Assembly (NCBI RefSeq): GCF_025362475.1
Contig: NZ_JANYGH010000041.1
Span: 34,463 to 98,462 of the forward strand
Direction: 5' to 3'
DNA: 64,000 nt
Source: Mucilaginibacter sp.
GTDB taxonomy: Bacteria > Bacteroidota > Bacteroidia > Sphingobacteriales > Sphingobacteriaceae
Made by a program: the position numbers and the translations under genes. This document shows positions 17,221 to 26,695 of this stretch, piece after piece. Within the stretch, counting starts at the first letter, position 1. Every line of letters starts with the position of its first letter. The notes under the pieces are model-generated. The model saw only the letters and a program-made list of their open reading frames with translations, ran no database searches and had not been told where the DNA came from.

Positions 17221-20097
17221 TTAATAGAGTATTGTTACCCATCCGCTGAGCACCTGTTTGGCTTCCTGCGTACTGATAACGTAGTAATACACGGCGGCAG
17301 GCAACTTTTTGCCATTAAAGGTGCCATTCCATGGAGAGGCATAACCCTTTGATTGAAATATCAGGCTGCCTAAACGGTTGTAAACCTTAACGGTAGTTGA
17401 TAAATCGCCTTCCAGGCCGGCAATTACCCAGTTATCATTATGGCCATCGCCGTTTGGCGAAAATGTGTTTGGAATGTGAATATCATCGCAATGGCTGCTG
17501 ATGTTGATGGTTTGTGTGGCCTTGCAGCCGTTATTATCTGTAACGGTTAAATTTACCGGACCCAGTTTATCAGTAGAAAAAGTAGTGTTGCCGGCCTGCC
17601 CGTTCCATTCATATTTAACAAAGCCATCTGGGGCCGTAAGTGTAATGCTTTCCTTAGTAAACTGACAAAGCGTGGCCGAAGGAACATTTAAAGAAGGGTT
17701 TGGTAAAAATTGTACCGTTACAGATTCTGTTACCTCGCAACCAGCAACGGTAGCAATAGTTGCTTTATAAGTCCCCGAGTTTTTAACGCTTATTTTGTCG
17801 GTTGTAGCACCGGTGGTCCACCGGATGTTGCCGCTGGAGTAGGTAGCTTTAAGGTCTACCGTTTGGCCATCGCATAAAGTAGTATTTACAATTTGTTGTA
17901 TACTAATGGTAGGGGGAGGAGTAAAACTTAAAGGATAAGCAGCTGAAAGTATTTTGCAGGTGGTTGTACTGTTAGTAATATTCACGGTATAGTTTCCCGG
18001 CAGATTGGTTGTTATGCTCGTTTTGCCCAGTTCGGTACGTAATAAATTTCCGTCCCTGAACCAGGTTATGGTGTAAAGAGGATCAATGCTGGTATTTATA
18101 CTCAGCTTCGCGTTGTCGCCTATGCAATAGGCCGCTTTATCGGCAACAAGTACCGGTTGTACCGGTTTATCAAAAATTACCTGTACTTCATCTGATAACA
18201 CCGGGCCCGAGCAGCCGGTAACTTCCACTTTATATTTTCCTGTTTGGTTAACTTTTATAGATGAAGCGGTACCGCTTATTGGAGCGCCATCCTTATACCA
18301 TTTGTATTGATAAGTTGTCCAGTTGATGATCTGTGAACCATCTATGGGTACGGCTGCCGATAGTGTAGCCAGATCGCCATCACAATATGACGTTTTATCT
18401 GCCGATACATTGGGCTTTGGTACAGTAATAAAATTTGCCTGTACTTCTTTTGAGGGTACCCAGTTGCCTTCGCAGGCGCTTACTTCTACTTTGTATTTAC
18501 CGGTTTCGGTTATATTATTAAGTGTGGCGGTTGTGTTGCCGTTTAGGACGCCATCTTTGTACCATCGGTACTGGTAAGCCGGTTTATCATCTGTTTTTAA
18601 TGAAGCGGCTGAGCCAGCGCAATAGTTTAGTACATCGGGATAGTTGAAGGTAAATGCCGGGGCGGCATTTTGAGTTACTTTAATGTGATTGGATTCAAAG
18701 TGGAGAGCTGAACAGGGATCATATAAAATTGCGTAATAGTCGCCGGCGCTGGTAATGGTATACTTGTCCTTGCTTTCGTTTGGAATCTCTATGCCATCCT
18801 TATACCATTGTGCCAGGCCGCCAACATAATTTGAGTAGGTGAGCCGTGCGCTTAAGATAATATTTCCGCATACCTGAAACTCATTTAGACTGGGGTCTTG
18901 GCCATCAATATAAATCCCCTTTAATCGTTGAGTTTGGTCGATGTAAGCGCCATAATCTGGCTTTAATAGATACAATCCGTCCTGGGCGGCAACCCAAACT
19001 CCGTCCTCGCATATTGGCGACGCGTAAGAAGTGGCGTTAACACAAATATCATTGATCACCTTATTGCCTAAGCCGTCATAATGCTGAAATGAATAATCGA
19101 AAAGATTGTCGTGGGTTTTGTTGTTTGAATTTGAAAAATACAAACCCTGGTCGGTTCCAAGTAAATAATTCTCTTGCGTTAGGCTTTTTACATTAATTAA
19201 ACCAAAAATAGAAGTGATCTTGTTAATATTTACACCGTTGAGGTAGTGATTATATGGGCTGTTTGTAGTATTTGAACCGCTCCACCTGTTTTGGAATAAG
19301 CCATTTTCTGTTGACCAAAACTGATTGCCGGTATAAGGGAATTGCTGGTTGTAGGCGTCAAAAATACCGGCATTACCGTAGTAGGCAGACTTAAGCGTTT
19401 TGCCAAATTTATCCCCCTCGAGCCATATATAACCTGTATACTCAAAAGAAGAAGTATAGAAATTGGCAACTTCGTAATACTTTGCGTTATTGGGATAGGT
19501 ATTGCTGGTAATAACATCAGTAAACATTAGCGAGCGGTAGGTGCTTTCAAACAACCTCATATCGGTTTTAACCATGTTGACACGCCTCACCGTTCCGTTC
19601 TTCTTAGAATAAGGATAAAGACCATCCGTTGTAGCTATCATCAATTCGTCTTTGCCGATATCGCCTGATCCTGATCCCTGGCTAAATACGGATTGTGTGT
19701 AATTAAAGCCGATGGAATTTATATCGCCTGTTAATCCCTTTGAGTTACCGATAACTTCAATACCGCTGCCAGTGTATTTAAGTACGTTGCTGCTATTGGT
19801 AGCAACGAATACTGCATCTTTGCTATCGCTCGCTATATCAATGAAGTTGAAATTGCTGTAACCTGTAAATTGACTGCTGTAATCCGCAACATCGCCGGTA
19901 ATGCTGTTGATCCGATAAACGCCGTTGCCTTGGGTTAAAACCCATAAATATGGATCGAGAAAATCGCGTTTTACTTTCAGAACATTTTTACCGGGCAGAA
20001 ACGTATCGCTCAAATGTAGGTTCATATCCTGCTGAGCATGAACGCTATAGAAAGTAATAACAAGAATAAACAGCAGCGAATAGCGCAAACGGGACAT
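17221..20097 (-). CDS. Large secreted protein with T9SS type B C-terminal domain
   Basis: A 958-residue protein with a signal peptide (1-21, cleaved at VHA). Residues about 25-390 look like a beta-propeller (repeated WVLTQGNGVYRI, ATTDGLYPY, AAQDGLYLLKPDYG), as in two-component-regulator propeller proteins. Then come several Ig-like/PKD-like repeats of about 80 residues, each with a YRWYKDG and GKYKVEV core (about 400-860). The C-terminus (IPNTFSPNGDGHNDNWVIAG...KVYNRLGSLIF...WNGTFNGKKLPAAVYYYV) is the gliding-motility-associated type B sorting domain. It is therefore exported by the type 9 secretion system to the surface or medium. The function is unknown; adhesion or surface binding is plausible. 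It is probably monocistronic. Confidence 0.85.
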   Translation of the reverse strand: MSRLRYSLLFILVITFYSVHAQQDMNLHLSDTFLPGKNVLKVKRDFLDPYLWVLTQGNGVYRINSITGDVADYSSQFTGYSNFNFIDIASDSKDAVFVATNSSNVLKYTGSGIEVIGNSKGLTGDINSIGFNYTQSVFSQGSGSGDIGKDELMIATTDGLYPYSKKNGTVRRVNMVKTDMRLFESTYRSLMFTDVITSNTYPNNAKYYEVANFYTSSFEYTGYIWLEGDKFGKTLKSAYYGNAGIFDAYNQQFPYTGNQFWSTENGLFQNRWSGSNTTNSPYNHYLNGVNINKITSIFGLINVKSLTQENYLLGTDQGLYFSNSNNKTHDNLFDYSFQHYDGLGNKVINDICVNATSYASPICEDGVWVAAQDGLYLLKPDYGAYIDQTQRLKGIYIDGQDPSLNEFQVCGNIILSARLTYSNYVGGLAQWYKDGIEIPNESKDKYTITSAGDYYAILYDPCSALHFESNHIKVTQNAAPAFTFNYPDVLNYCAGSAASLKTDDKPAYQYRWYKDGVLNGNTTATLNNITETGKYKVEVSACEGNWVPSKEVQANFITVPKPNVSADKTSYCDGDLATLSAAVPIDGSQIINWTTYQYKWYKDGAPISGTASSIKVNQTGKYKVEVTGCSGPVLSDEVQVIFDKPVQPVLVADKAAYCIGDNAKLSINTSIDPLYTITWFRDGNLLRTELGKTSITTNLPGNYTVNITNSTTTCKILSAAYPLSFTPPPTISIQQIVNTTLCDGQTVDLKATYSSGNIRWTTGATTDKISVKNSGTYKATIATVAGCEVTESVTVQFLPNPSLNVPSATLCQFTKESITLTAPDGFVKYEWNGQAGNTTFSTDKLGPVNLTVTDNNGCKATQTINISSHCDDIHIPNTFSPNGDGHNDNWVIAGLEGDLSTTVKVYNRLGSLIFQSKGYASPWNGTFNGKKLPAAVYYYVISTQEAKQVLSGWVTILY

Positions 20098-20177
20098 GAC
20101 AAGGCTTTACAGGCAGAAAGGTAAGATAAATATTAAAATATTTAAATACCATAGTTGCCAAAAAAATATACCGTTAC

Positions 20178-20385
20178 GTCAGGGAAATCACTTGAAAAAA
20201 ACAAACAGGAGGCACCTACCGGAGCCCTGTTTTTTGGTTTTATTGCGCTATAAACACGATACTTCTACGGGGTCAATAATACTCCAACCGTTTCCAACTC
20301 CAGCGGAGTTACGTGTTTATAGCGAAAAAATATCTTGTTGTTTTGGCTCCGTAGGCGCCTCCTGTTTAAAAGCGATTTTCCTGAC
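20178..20385. repeat. Nested palindromic element, about 208 bp
   Basis: The outer arms 20178-20226 and 20345-20385 are inverted copies (GTCAGG...AAATC...CAGGAGGCRCCTAC...GGAGCC). Inside, a perfect 13-bp pair CGCTATAAACACG (20246-20258) and CGTGTTTATAGCG (20312-20324) forms a second hairpin. The element ends 2 bp before the stop codon of the FAD oxidase gene on the - strand. It probably ends that transcript or is a mobile repeat; no open frame of note lies inside. Confidence 0.75.
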
Positions 20386-20387
20386 TG

Positions 20388-21728
20388 TTACACCCCGTAA
20401 ATATTATGATCCAAAAACGCGTTCCTGAATTTTCCATGCGGGTCATATTCCGCAGCTATCTTTTTAAAGGCAGCCAATTTTTCATAGCGGGAAGCCAGCA
20501 CTTTAGGATCAAGCGTAAATACCTTGCCCCAATGTGGCCGGGCGTTGAATGGTGCAAGTGCTTTCTCAATAACGGGCAGCAGTTTGGTAACAGCTTCTGT
20601 TTCGGGTTTCCAGGTAAAGTGGATGGTAACTGAGGTTTGGTTATGGCAAGGGCTCAACCACAAACTATCGGCTGCAATAGTGCGGATCTCCGTTATAAAC
20701 AAATGCGGACCAACCTGTTTACCTAATTTGGCAATTGCCTCAATTGCTTCCACCGCATGTTTTATCGGCACAAAATATTCTGATTGCAGTTCTTTACCGC
20801 TGCTGGGGGTAAAGCCCATTTTAAAGTGAGGTAAGCGTTCATACCACGGTCCGGGTACGCCCATCTGGTCGGTACAGCTTTCGGCAGGGTGGTCATATAT
20901 GGGGTGCAGGTTTTTGGTGGCTGCTTTTGCGCCATAAAACTCGGGCTCATTATGGTCTTTTTCCGCAATGCGGCTTTTTATCCAAACCTCGTTGATGCTG
21001 TCGCTTTGCCAGTCGGTAAATAAACTTACACTATAACCCGCAGATACTATGGCATCAAAATGCTGTTTTACCTGCGCCATGGGCATCTTTAAAAATACAC
21101 GCTGACGCATCATATAGGTTGGCTCAATAGCCAGTGTTACTTTGGTTATGATGCCTATGGCACCTAACCCAACCACTACCGCGTTAAACTTTTCAGGGTC
21201 GGCAGCTTTTGAAAAATGCACAATGCTTCCATCGGCAATAACTACTTCCAAAGCGGTAACGGCGCTGGCCAGGTTGCCATTTTTAACACCGCTGCCATGC
21301 GTGGCCGTGGTGATAGAACCTGCAACCGAAATATGCGGCAACGAAGCCAAATTATGAAGCGCAAAACCTTCTTTGTGCAGATAGGGGGCCAGCTCGCCGT
21401 ATTTAATACCACCTTCTACGGTAACGGTCATCGCTTTTTTATCAATGGCAATCACTTTATTTAGTTCTTTGGTCGATAGCAGGTCGTCTTTGCTGTCGGC
21501 TATCCGGTTAAAGCAATGCCGCGTACCCAAAGCCTTGAGCTTGCCGTGTTTTTTAACCAATTGTTGTACCTCCGCAACCGAGCGTGGGTATTGCACGTTG
21601 GCCGTGCTGTAAGTAAGGTTGCCCGCCCAGTTTTGCAATGGGGCCTGATCTGCCAAACTGATCATAGGAGATAAAAAAGGTGTAGCCATAAGTGTGCCGC
21701 CTAAACGGATAAAGGTTTTTCTTTTCAT
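20388..21728 (-). CDS. FAD-linked alditol/aldonolactone oxidase-like protein
   Basis: About 446 residues from the ATG at 21728 (MKRKTFIRLGG), which opens an export signal with a KRKTF Tat-like stretch; upstream in-frame codons lie beyond the likely promoter. The protein is a vanillyl-alcohol-oxidase-fold flavoenzyme. FAD-binding segments are ALGTRHCFN (His71, candidate covalent FAD ligand) and SVAGSITTATHGSG. The C-terminal ALO-type domain has ARPHWGKVF and HGKFRNAFL. Relatives oxidise alditols (xylitol, sorbitol) or sugar lactones with oxygen. It is periplasmic if exported. It lies upstream of a T9SS protein and downstream of a GH43 enzyme on the same strand. The substrate is not determined. 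Confidence 0.82.
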   Translation of the reverse strand: MKRKTFIRLGGTLMATPFLSPMISLADQAPLQNWAGNLTYSTANVQYPRSVAEVQQLVKKHGKLKALGTRHCFNRIADSKDDLLSTKELNKVIAIDKKAMTVTVEGGIKYGELAPYLHKEGFALHNLASLPHISVAGSITTATHGSGVKNGNLASAVTALEVVIADGSIVHFSKAADPEKFNAVVVGLGAIGIITKVTLAIEPTYMMRQRVFLKMPMAQVKQHFDAIVSAGYSVSLFTDWQSDSINEVWIKSRIAEKDHNEPEFYGAKAATKNLHPIYDHPAESCTDQMGVPGPWYERLPHFKMGFTPSSGKELQSEYFVPIKHAVEAIEAIAKLGKQVGPHLFITEIRTIAADSLWLSPCHNQTSVTIHFTWKPETEAVTKLLPVIEKALAPFNARPHWGKVFTLDPKVLASRYEKLAAFKKIAAEYDPHGKFRNAFLDHNIYGV

Positions 21729-21743
21729 AACTAATTGGTTGAT

Positions 21744-21776
21744 ACAAGGTAGGATTTTAGTTTGATGAAAAGCAAA
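21744..21776 (-). promoter_or_regulatory. Candidate promoter for the FAD oxidase gene
   Basis: On the - strand there is TTTG (21773-21776), a 21-base spacer, then TACCTTGT (21744-21751), close to TTTG-N19-21-TAnnTTTG. The -7 box is 15 bp from the chosen ATG, which would leave a very short leader. The box supports the start at 21728 only weakly. Confidence 0.3.
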
Positions 21777-21860
21777 CGAATGTAAATAAAGCCTTCCCAC
21801 ATGGAAGGTCTGCGGCTATATATTTATTAAGCTGTTGTTGATTATCTTTTTGGGTTTTGA

Positions 21861-23429
21861 TTATTTAAAGTTATTTGAGATGGTCCATCCAAATTTTAAC
21901 GATCTGTGGGGTTCTGAGATGAATGTTTTACCACCATCATTACTATAACTTTCTATAAAATTTTGTTTTTTGCTGTCGCGATAAGCAAGCCCGTAACATC
22001 CTGTAGTTGCAGTCGAGCTTATAACAACGCAATATTTGCCTGGTTTTATGGATGGCATGTGGGGCGATACGTCAATTTTTTTTGCTGACCAGCCAATTTT
22101 ACTGGCTGGGACGGTTTGTGTACCCAATGGCTCACCGGTTGGTTGGCCAGCACTATTTGCTTTATAAATTGTAAGCTGCAAGCCGGCATCGGGATAACCG
22201 GTTTTGAATGTTGTGAGGCTAAATGTTAAAGCACCCGAAGAGGTTTGTGTAAATGACTGTGATCGCTGCACGCTTTTGCTGATGTCGCATGTGATCTTAT
22301 AATTTACGGCATCAGGGTTGTTGCCGGTTCTGTTGTTTAGTGTCGAAACCTTAAAAGCCTGATCACAAGTCATGGGAATAATAGAACCATCGGCATTAAA
22401 TTTTAGTGGCGCCCAATAGTAATTGGCCAGTGCTTCGTTTTTGGCGGCATTATTCCACAGGTCGCTGCCGAAGAGGAAAACCGTACCCGAACCCAATTTT
22501 ATAGTCGATACAAAAGATGGCTGACCGCCGCAAGAGTTATCACTGATCTTTTTCCCATCAGACCATGGGCCCAACGGCGATGACGCTGTGCGGTATGATG
22601 CCCCGGTGCCAGAGCAATAGCCGCAATTAGGATCTGAATATACTATGTAGTAAATGCCATTGCGCTTAAACATTCCCGGCGCTTCGGTTTCGCCTTTGGT
22701 AATGCCTTTGGCAACCTCGCCGGTTCCGGTCAGGTAATCATCACTTAATTTTTCAACTATGATGCTGCCCTTTGTGCGCCAGTCGGTATAGGCAAGGTAG
22801 GCTGTGCCGTCATCATCAACAAAAGTATCATGGTCGCCATTATTTAAACCAGCCGCCGGGGCATCGGCATTTACAACCAGTTTAGGCTCGGCAACTTCTG
22901 TAAAAGGGCCCACCGGGCTTTTTGCGGTAAACACCCTGTAGCCGGATATATTATCATAAACATTTATCCAAAGCACATACAATGCGGTTTTTTGATTGTA
23001 AATAACATGCGGACGAAAACAACCATAAGTATTGCCGTTACAACGGGTTTGCCATACCGGAGTTTGCGCATCAAACAGGAAGCCACGATCGGTCCAGTTC
23101 ACCATATCTGTTGATGAATAGCTTTTAAAACCGCAAAATGGCGCGCTTTTGTTTCCCCACTCAAAGCCGCAATCATAACTGGTGCCATACAGGTAATAAA
23201 CACCATTGAACAGGGCTATCTCTCCATCGTGCGCGTCTATAGCATCGCCAACGGTACTAAAACGGGTTACCTGTTTACCATCCTTATCAAAGTTGGTAAC
23301 TGTGTTTAAGGGCGTTGCAGCCTTTTTTTTACTTTGGGATAAGGCAGGCTGTGTTATAAGGACAAGTGCCAGCATCAGGAACGGAGCAATGCCTTTTAGG
23401 TAGATTGGATAGCTGTTTTTGGTTTTCAT
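21861..23429 (-). CDS. GH43-family glycosidase (five-bladed propeller)
   Basis: A 522-residue exported enzyme (signal peptide to about residue 32, PALSQ). The propeller catalytic domain (about 45-360) shows the GH43 triad regions. AHDGEIALFNGVYYLYGTSYDCG supplies the base Asp, NGDHDTFVDDDGTAYLAYTDW the pKa-setting Asp, and TEAPGMFKRNGIYYIVYSDPNCG the acid Glu. Residues about 375-522 form a beta-sandwich resembling a carbohydrate-binding domain. The YGTSYDCGFEWGN stretch resembles exo-beta-1,3-galactanase-like GH43 members, so arabinogalactan side chains are a possible target, but subfamily assignment is uncertain. It is divergent from the GH106-type gene at 23570, and the two may share a control region. 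Confidence 0.8.
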   Translation of the reverse strand: MKTKNSYPIYLKGIAPFLMLALVLITQPALSQSKKKAATPLNTVTNFDKDGKQVTRFSTVGDAIDAHDGEIALFNGVYYLYGTSYDCGFEWGNKSAPFCGFKSYSSTDMVNWTDRGFLFDAQTPVWQTRCNGNTYGCFRPHVIYNQKTALYVLWINVYDNISGYRVFTAKSPVGPFTEVAEPKLVVNADAPAAGLNNGDHDTFVDDDGTAYLAYTDWRTKGSIIVEKLSDDYLTGTGEVAKGITKGETEAPGMFKRNGIYYIVYSDPNCGYCSGTGASYRTASSPLGPWSDGKKISDNSCGGQPSFVSTIKLGSGTVFLFGSDLWNNAAKNEALANYYWAPLKFNADGSIIPMTCDQAFKVSTLNNRTGNNPDAVNYKITCDISKSVQRSQSFTQTSSGALTFSLTTFKTGYPDAGLQLTIYKANSAGQPTGEPLGTQTVPASKIGWSAKKIDVSPHMPSIKPGKYCVVISSTATTGCYGLAYRDSKKQNFIESYSNDGGKTFISEPHRSLKFGWTISNNFK

Positions 23430-23569
23430 TTTTAGGGCCTGGTAAGTGCTGCGCTAAAAATAAATATTATATGTTAATAAAATCGGTTTTCAGGATGGAT
23501 AGGGATGCCTTTAAATCATCGGTTTATTATCTTCGTTACCCCATGGTATATCAACCTAAAAAAAACTTT

Positions 23570-26500
23570 ATGTATAAAATTGTGGTGAGTTGTTTTATCG
23601 CCTTTTTGATGGGTTTAAATGCACCTTATGCACAGGTCAGCAACTTAAAAGCCGGTTTTGTTCACCCGCCGGATTCAGCTAAACCTGGTGTTTACTGGTA
23701 TTTTATGGATGGCAATATGTCGGCCAGATCCATCACCTCCGATCTGGAAGCCATGAAAAAGGCGGGGATAGGTAATCTTATTTTTTTGGAAGTTAATGTG
23801 GGCATCCCCCGTGGGCCGGTTGATTTTTTAACTGAGAAATGGCAGGATATGTTTGCCCATGCCGTAAGCGAGGCCAAGCGGCTGGGTATCGAAATAACAT
23901 TGGGTATTGGCCCCGGATGGACGGGGAGTGGCGGGCCATGGGTGCCCGTGTCGCAGTCTATGCAACACCTGGTTAGCAGTAGTATCAATGTGGCAGGAGG
24001 TACAAAACAGGCTCTAGTTTTACCGGTGCCGGCTCCAAAATCGCCTTACTTTGGTGAAGGAGCTTTTACGCCCGAGCTAAAAAAACAGTGGAATGATTTT
24101 TACGAAGATGTGGCGGTATTGGCTTATCCAACGCCATCTTTGCCATCGTCCAAAATAACTGATATAGATGAAAAGGCTTTGTATTACCGGGCTCCATATT
24201 CATCGGTGCAAGGAGTTAAGCAGTTTTTGCCATCAGCTGTTGAATATGCAGAACCGCCTAAGGCGGCTGTGATTAATAAAAGTAAGATAATTGATCTGAC
24301 AGGGAAACTACAACCCGATGGTACGCTCAATTGGAAAGTACCAAAAGGTAACTGGACAATTATGCGCTTAGGCCGGCGCAATAACGGAGCCATCACCCGG
24401 CCGGCACCTGTACCCGGCCTGGGTTTCGAGGCCGATAAGCTTGATACCATACCATTGAACGCCCACCTGGATAATTACGTGGGCAAATTGCTGCGTAAAA
24501 CAGGTAAACCCGATGCGGCCGACGCAGGCGGCTTAAAAAGGTTGCATATGGATAGCTGGGAGATTGGCTCGCAGAACTGGACTCCCCGTTTTCGTGAAGA
24601 ATTTGCAAAACGAAGAGGTTACGACCCCTTGCCTTATTACCCGGTTTATGCGGGCAATATGGTGGAGAGCGATGAGATAAGCGAGCGCTTTTTGTGGGAT
24701 TTGCGGCAAACCGCGCAGGAGCTTGTATTGGAAAACCATGCAGGACAGGTGAAAATATACGCGCACAGAATGGGCATGCAGCTATCCATAGAGCCTTACG
24801 ATATGAACCCAACTGCCGATTTGGAATTGGGCTCGATAGCTGATGTACCTATGGCCGAATTTTGGAGCAAAGGACTTGGATTTAACTCTTCGTTCAGTTG
24901 TATAGAATCAACTTCAATAGGGCATTTAAATGGCCAGACATTGATTCCTGCTGAGGCATTTACAGCACAGGATAATGAGGGTTGGAAACAATACCCCGGC
25001 TCGATGAAAAACCAGGGCGACTGGGCTTTTGCCACAGGTATTAACCGGTTTGTTTACCACACTTTCCAAAACCAGTTCCTGGCCGATTCATTGCGGCCCG
25101 GCTCAACCATGGGGCCATACGGTGTTCATTGGGACAGAAACCAAACCTGGTGGCCAATGGTGGGCAGTTATCATGATTATATTTCGCGCTGCCAGTATAT
25201 TTTACAACAGGGAAGATCTGTGGCCGATGTACTTTACTTAACGCCCGAAGGTTCGCCGCATGTTTTCAGGCCGCCATCATCAGCTATGGATGGTGATGTT
25301 GTATTGCCCGATAGGAAAGGGTATAATTTTGATGGCTGCTCACCGGGGCAGTTGTATAACGCGCGTGTGGAGAATGGGATGATCATGTTTCCGGGAGGTG
25401 CAAGTTACAGGCTGCTGGTACTGCCTGCCGTTAAAACCATGACACCCGCGTTATTGCAAAAAATTAAATCGTTAGTGGCTGATGGCGCTACTGTGGTTGG
25501 TTCAGCCCCTTTAAAATCACCGGGATTATCGGGTTACCCTGCATGCGATGTACAGGTTAGCACCATGGCAAAAATGATTTGGGGTAGCTTGCCGGAACCA
25601 GCTGCGCAAACCGAACACGCTTATGGGAAAGGTAAGGTAATATGGGGAGGCGAACTGAGCAGGCAGATTAATGACCTTTATCCAGAATATGAACTGACAG
25701 CTAAAATACTCCAGTCGATGAACGTTGAGCAGGATTTTAAAGCTAACGGCCAATTAAGATACACCCATAGAACAACTGGCAATGAAGATATTTATTTTGT
25801 ATCGAATCGGACAGCTGAACCGGTGAGTACTTTAGCATCATTCAGAAGCATTACAGGCGTTCCGCAATTATGGGATGCTATTACCGGCGAGATTAAGAAC
25901 CTACCAGAATATACCGTGAAAGGGCAGCTTACTTCTGTACCATTGAAATTATCGGCTTATGAAAGTTTTTTTATCGTGTTTGCTAAAAACGATCCGCTGG
26001 CATTAACGGCGCATGAAAATTTTGTTGCCACTACGGTATTAAAAACTTTAACCGGCCCATGGCAGGTGGCGTTTGATCCTAAATGGGGAGGCCCGAAAAA
26101 CATTAAGTTTGATGAATTGACAGACTGGACATCACGCCCTGAAGATGGTATCAAATACTACTCTGGCACGGCGGTTTACCATAAAGTATTTAATCTGCCA
26201 GGGAGCACCGCGTCGCAAAAAACTAAAAGACTTTACCTTGATCTGGGTGAGATTAAAAATATGGCCCGGATTAAATTGAACGGGAAGGATCTGGGTGTGT
26301 TGTGGACAGCTCCCTGGAAAGTTGATATTACGGATGCCGTATTAAAAACGAATAATAAACTGGAAATAGAAGTGGTGAACTTATGGCCCAACCGGCTTAT
26401 TGGAGATGAAAAACTGCCCGATGATGGTATAAAGAATGATACCTGGCCAGATTGGCTGGTAAAAGGTTTACCCCGTACCAGCGGCAGGTTTACATTTGCC

Positions 26501-26578
26501 ACCAATAGGTTTTACAGCAAAGACTCACCACTGTTAAAATCCGGTTTGGTTGGTCCGGTGACAATAAAAGCTGAATAG
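23570..26578 (+). CDS. GH106-type glycosyl hydrolase (second copy)
   Basis: 1002 residues from the ATG at 23570, which begins a clear signal peptide (MYKIVVSCFIAFLMGLNAPYAQ); the open frame reaches back to 23366 but that extension overlaps the divergent GH43 start and is not signal-like. The mature N-terminus HPPDSAKPGVYWYFMDGNMSARSITSDLEAMKKAGIGN is the GH106 opening. The core runs to about residue 800. A jelly-roll domain starts near 827 (LTGPWQVAFDPKWGGPK). It parallels the protein at 2212-5454 but lacks the N-terminal beta-domain insertion seen there. It probably removes alpha-L-rhamnose. A strong bidirectional terminator follows at 26635. Confidence 0.8.
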   Translation: MYKIVVSCFIAFLMGLNAPYAQVSNLKAGFVHPPDSAKPGVYWYFMDGNMSARSITSDLEAMKKAGIGNLIFLEVNVGIPRGPVDFLTEKWQDMFAHAVSEAKRLGIEITLGIGPGWTGSGGPWVPVSQSMQHLVSSSINVAGGTKQALVLPVPAPKSPYFGEGAFTPELKKQWNDFYEDVAVLAYPTPSLPSSKITDIDEKALYYRAPYSSVQGVKQFLPSAVEYAEPPKAAVINKSKIIDLTGKLQPDGTLNWKVPKGNWTIMRLGRRNNGAITRPAPVPGLGFEADKLDTIPLNAHLDNYVGKLLRKTGKPDAADAGGLKRLHMDSWEIGSQNWTPRFREEFAKRRGYDPLPYYPVYAGNMVESDEISERFLWDLRQTAQELVLENHAGQVKIYAHRMGMQLSIEPYDMNPTADLELGSIADVPMAEFWSKGLGFNSSFSCIESTSIGHLNGQTLIPAEAFTAQDNEGWKQYPGSMKNQGDWAFATGINRFVYHTFQNQFLADSLRPGSTMGPYGVHWDRNQTWWPMVGSYHDYISRCQYILQQGRSVADVLYLTPEGSPHVFRPPSSAMDGDVVLPDRKGYNFDGCSPGQLYNARVENGMIMFPGGASYRLLVLPAVKTMTPALLQKIKSLVADGATVVGSAPLKSPGLSGYPACDVQVSTMAKMIWGSLPEPAAQTEHAYGKGKVIWGGELSRQINDLYPEYELTAKILQSMNVEQDFKANGQLRYTHRTTGNEDIYFVSNRTAEPVSTLASFRSITGVPQLWDAITGEIKNLPEYTVKGQLTSVPLKLSAYESFFIVFAKNDPLALTAHENFVATTVLKTLTGPWQVAFDPKWGGPKNIKFDELTDWTSRPEDGIKYYSGTAVYHKVFNLPGSTASQKTKRLYLDLGEIKNMARIKLNGKDLGVLWTAPWKVDITDAVLKTNNKLEIEVVNLWPNRLIGDEKLPDDGIKNDTWPDWLVKGLPRTSGRFTFATNRFYSKDSPLLKSGLVGPVTIKAE

Positions 26579-26634
26579 TTTTTGATAGATACCATTAAGC
26601 GTTGTTACAATAAATTTTTTTAGATATTGCTTAG

Positions 26635-26671
26635 AACACACAAGGCCCGCAATCGCAGGGCCTTGTGTGTT
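26635..26671. terminator. Bidirectional rho-independent terminator
   Basis: A perfect 14-bp stem (AACACACAAGGCCC, 26635-26648, with GGGCCTTGTGTGTT, 26658-26671) closes a 9-base loop between convergent genes. The T-run is short on both sides, but stem strength and position support termination of both the GH106 gene and the AhpD-like operon. Confidence 0.75.
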
Positions 26672-26695
26672 TCATATGGTTTAGGTTAAAAAACG

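Noticed and set aside
23366..23569. N-terminal extension of the second GH106 protein
   Set aside because: It would overlap the divergent GH43 start, lacks signal character, and a proper signal peptide begins at 23570.
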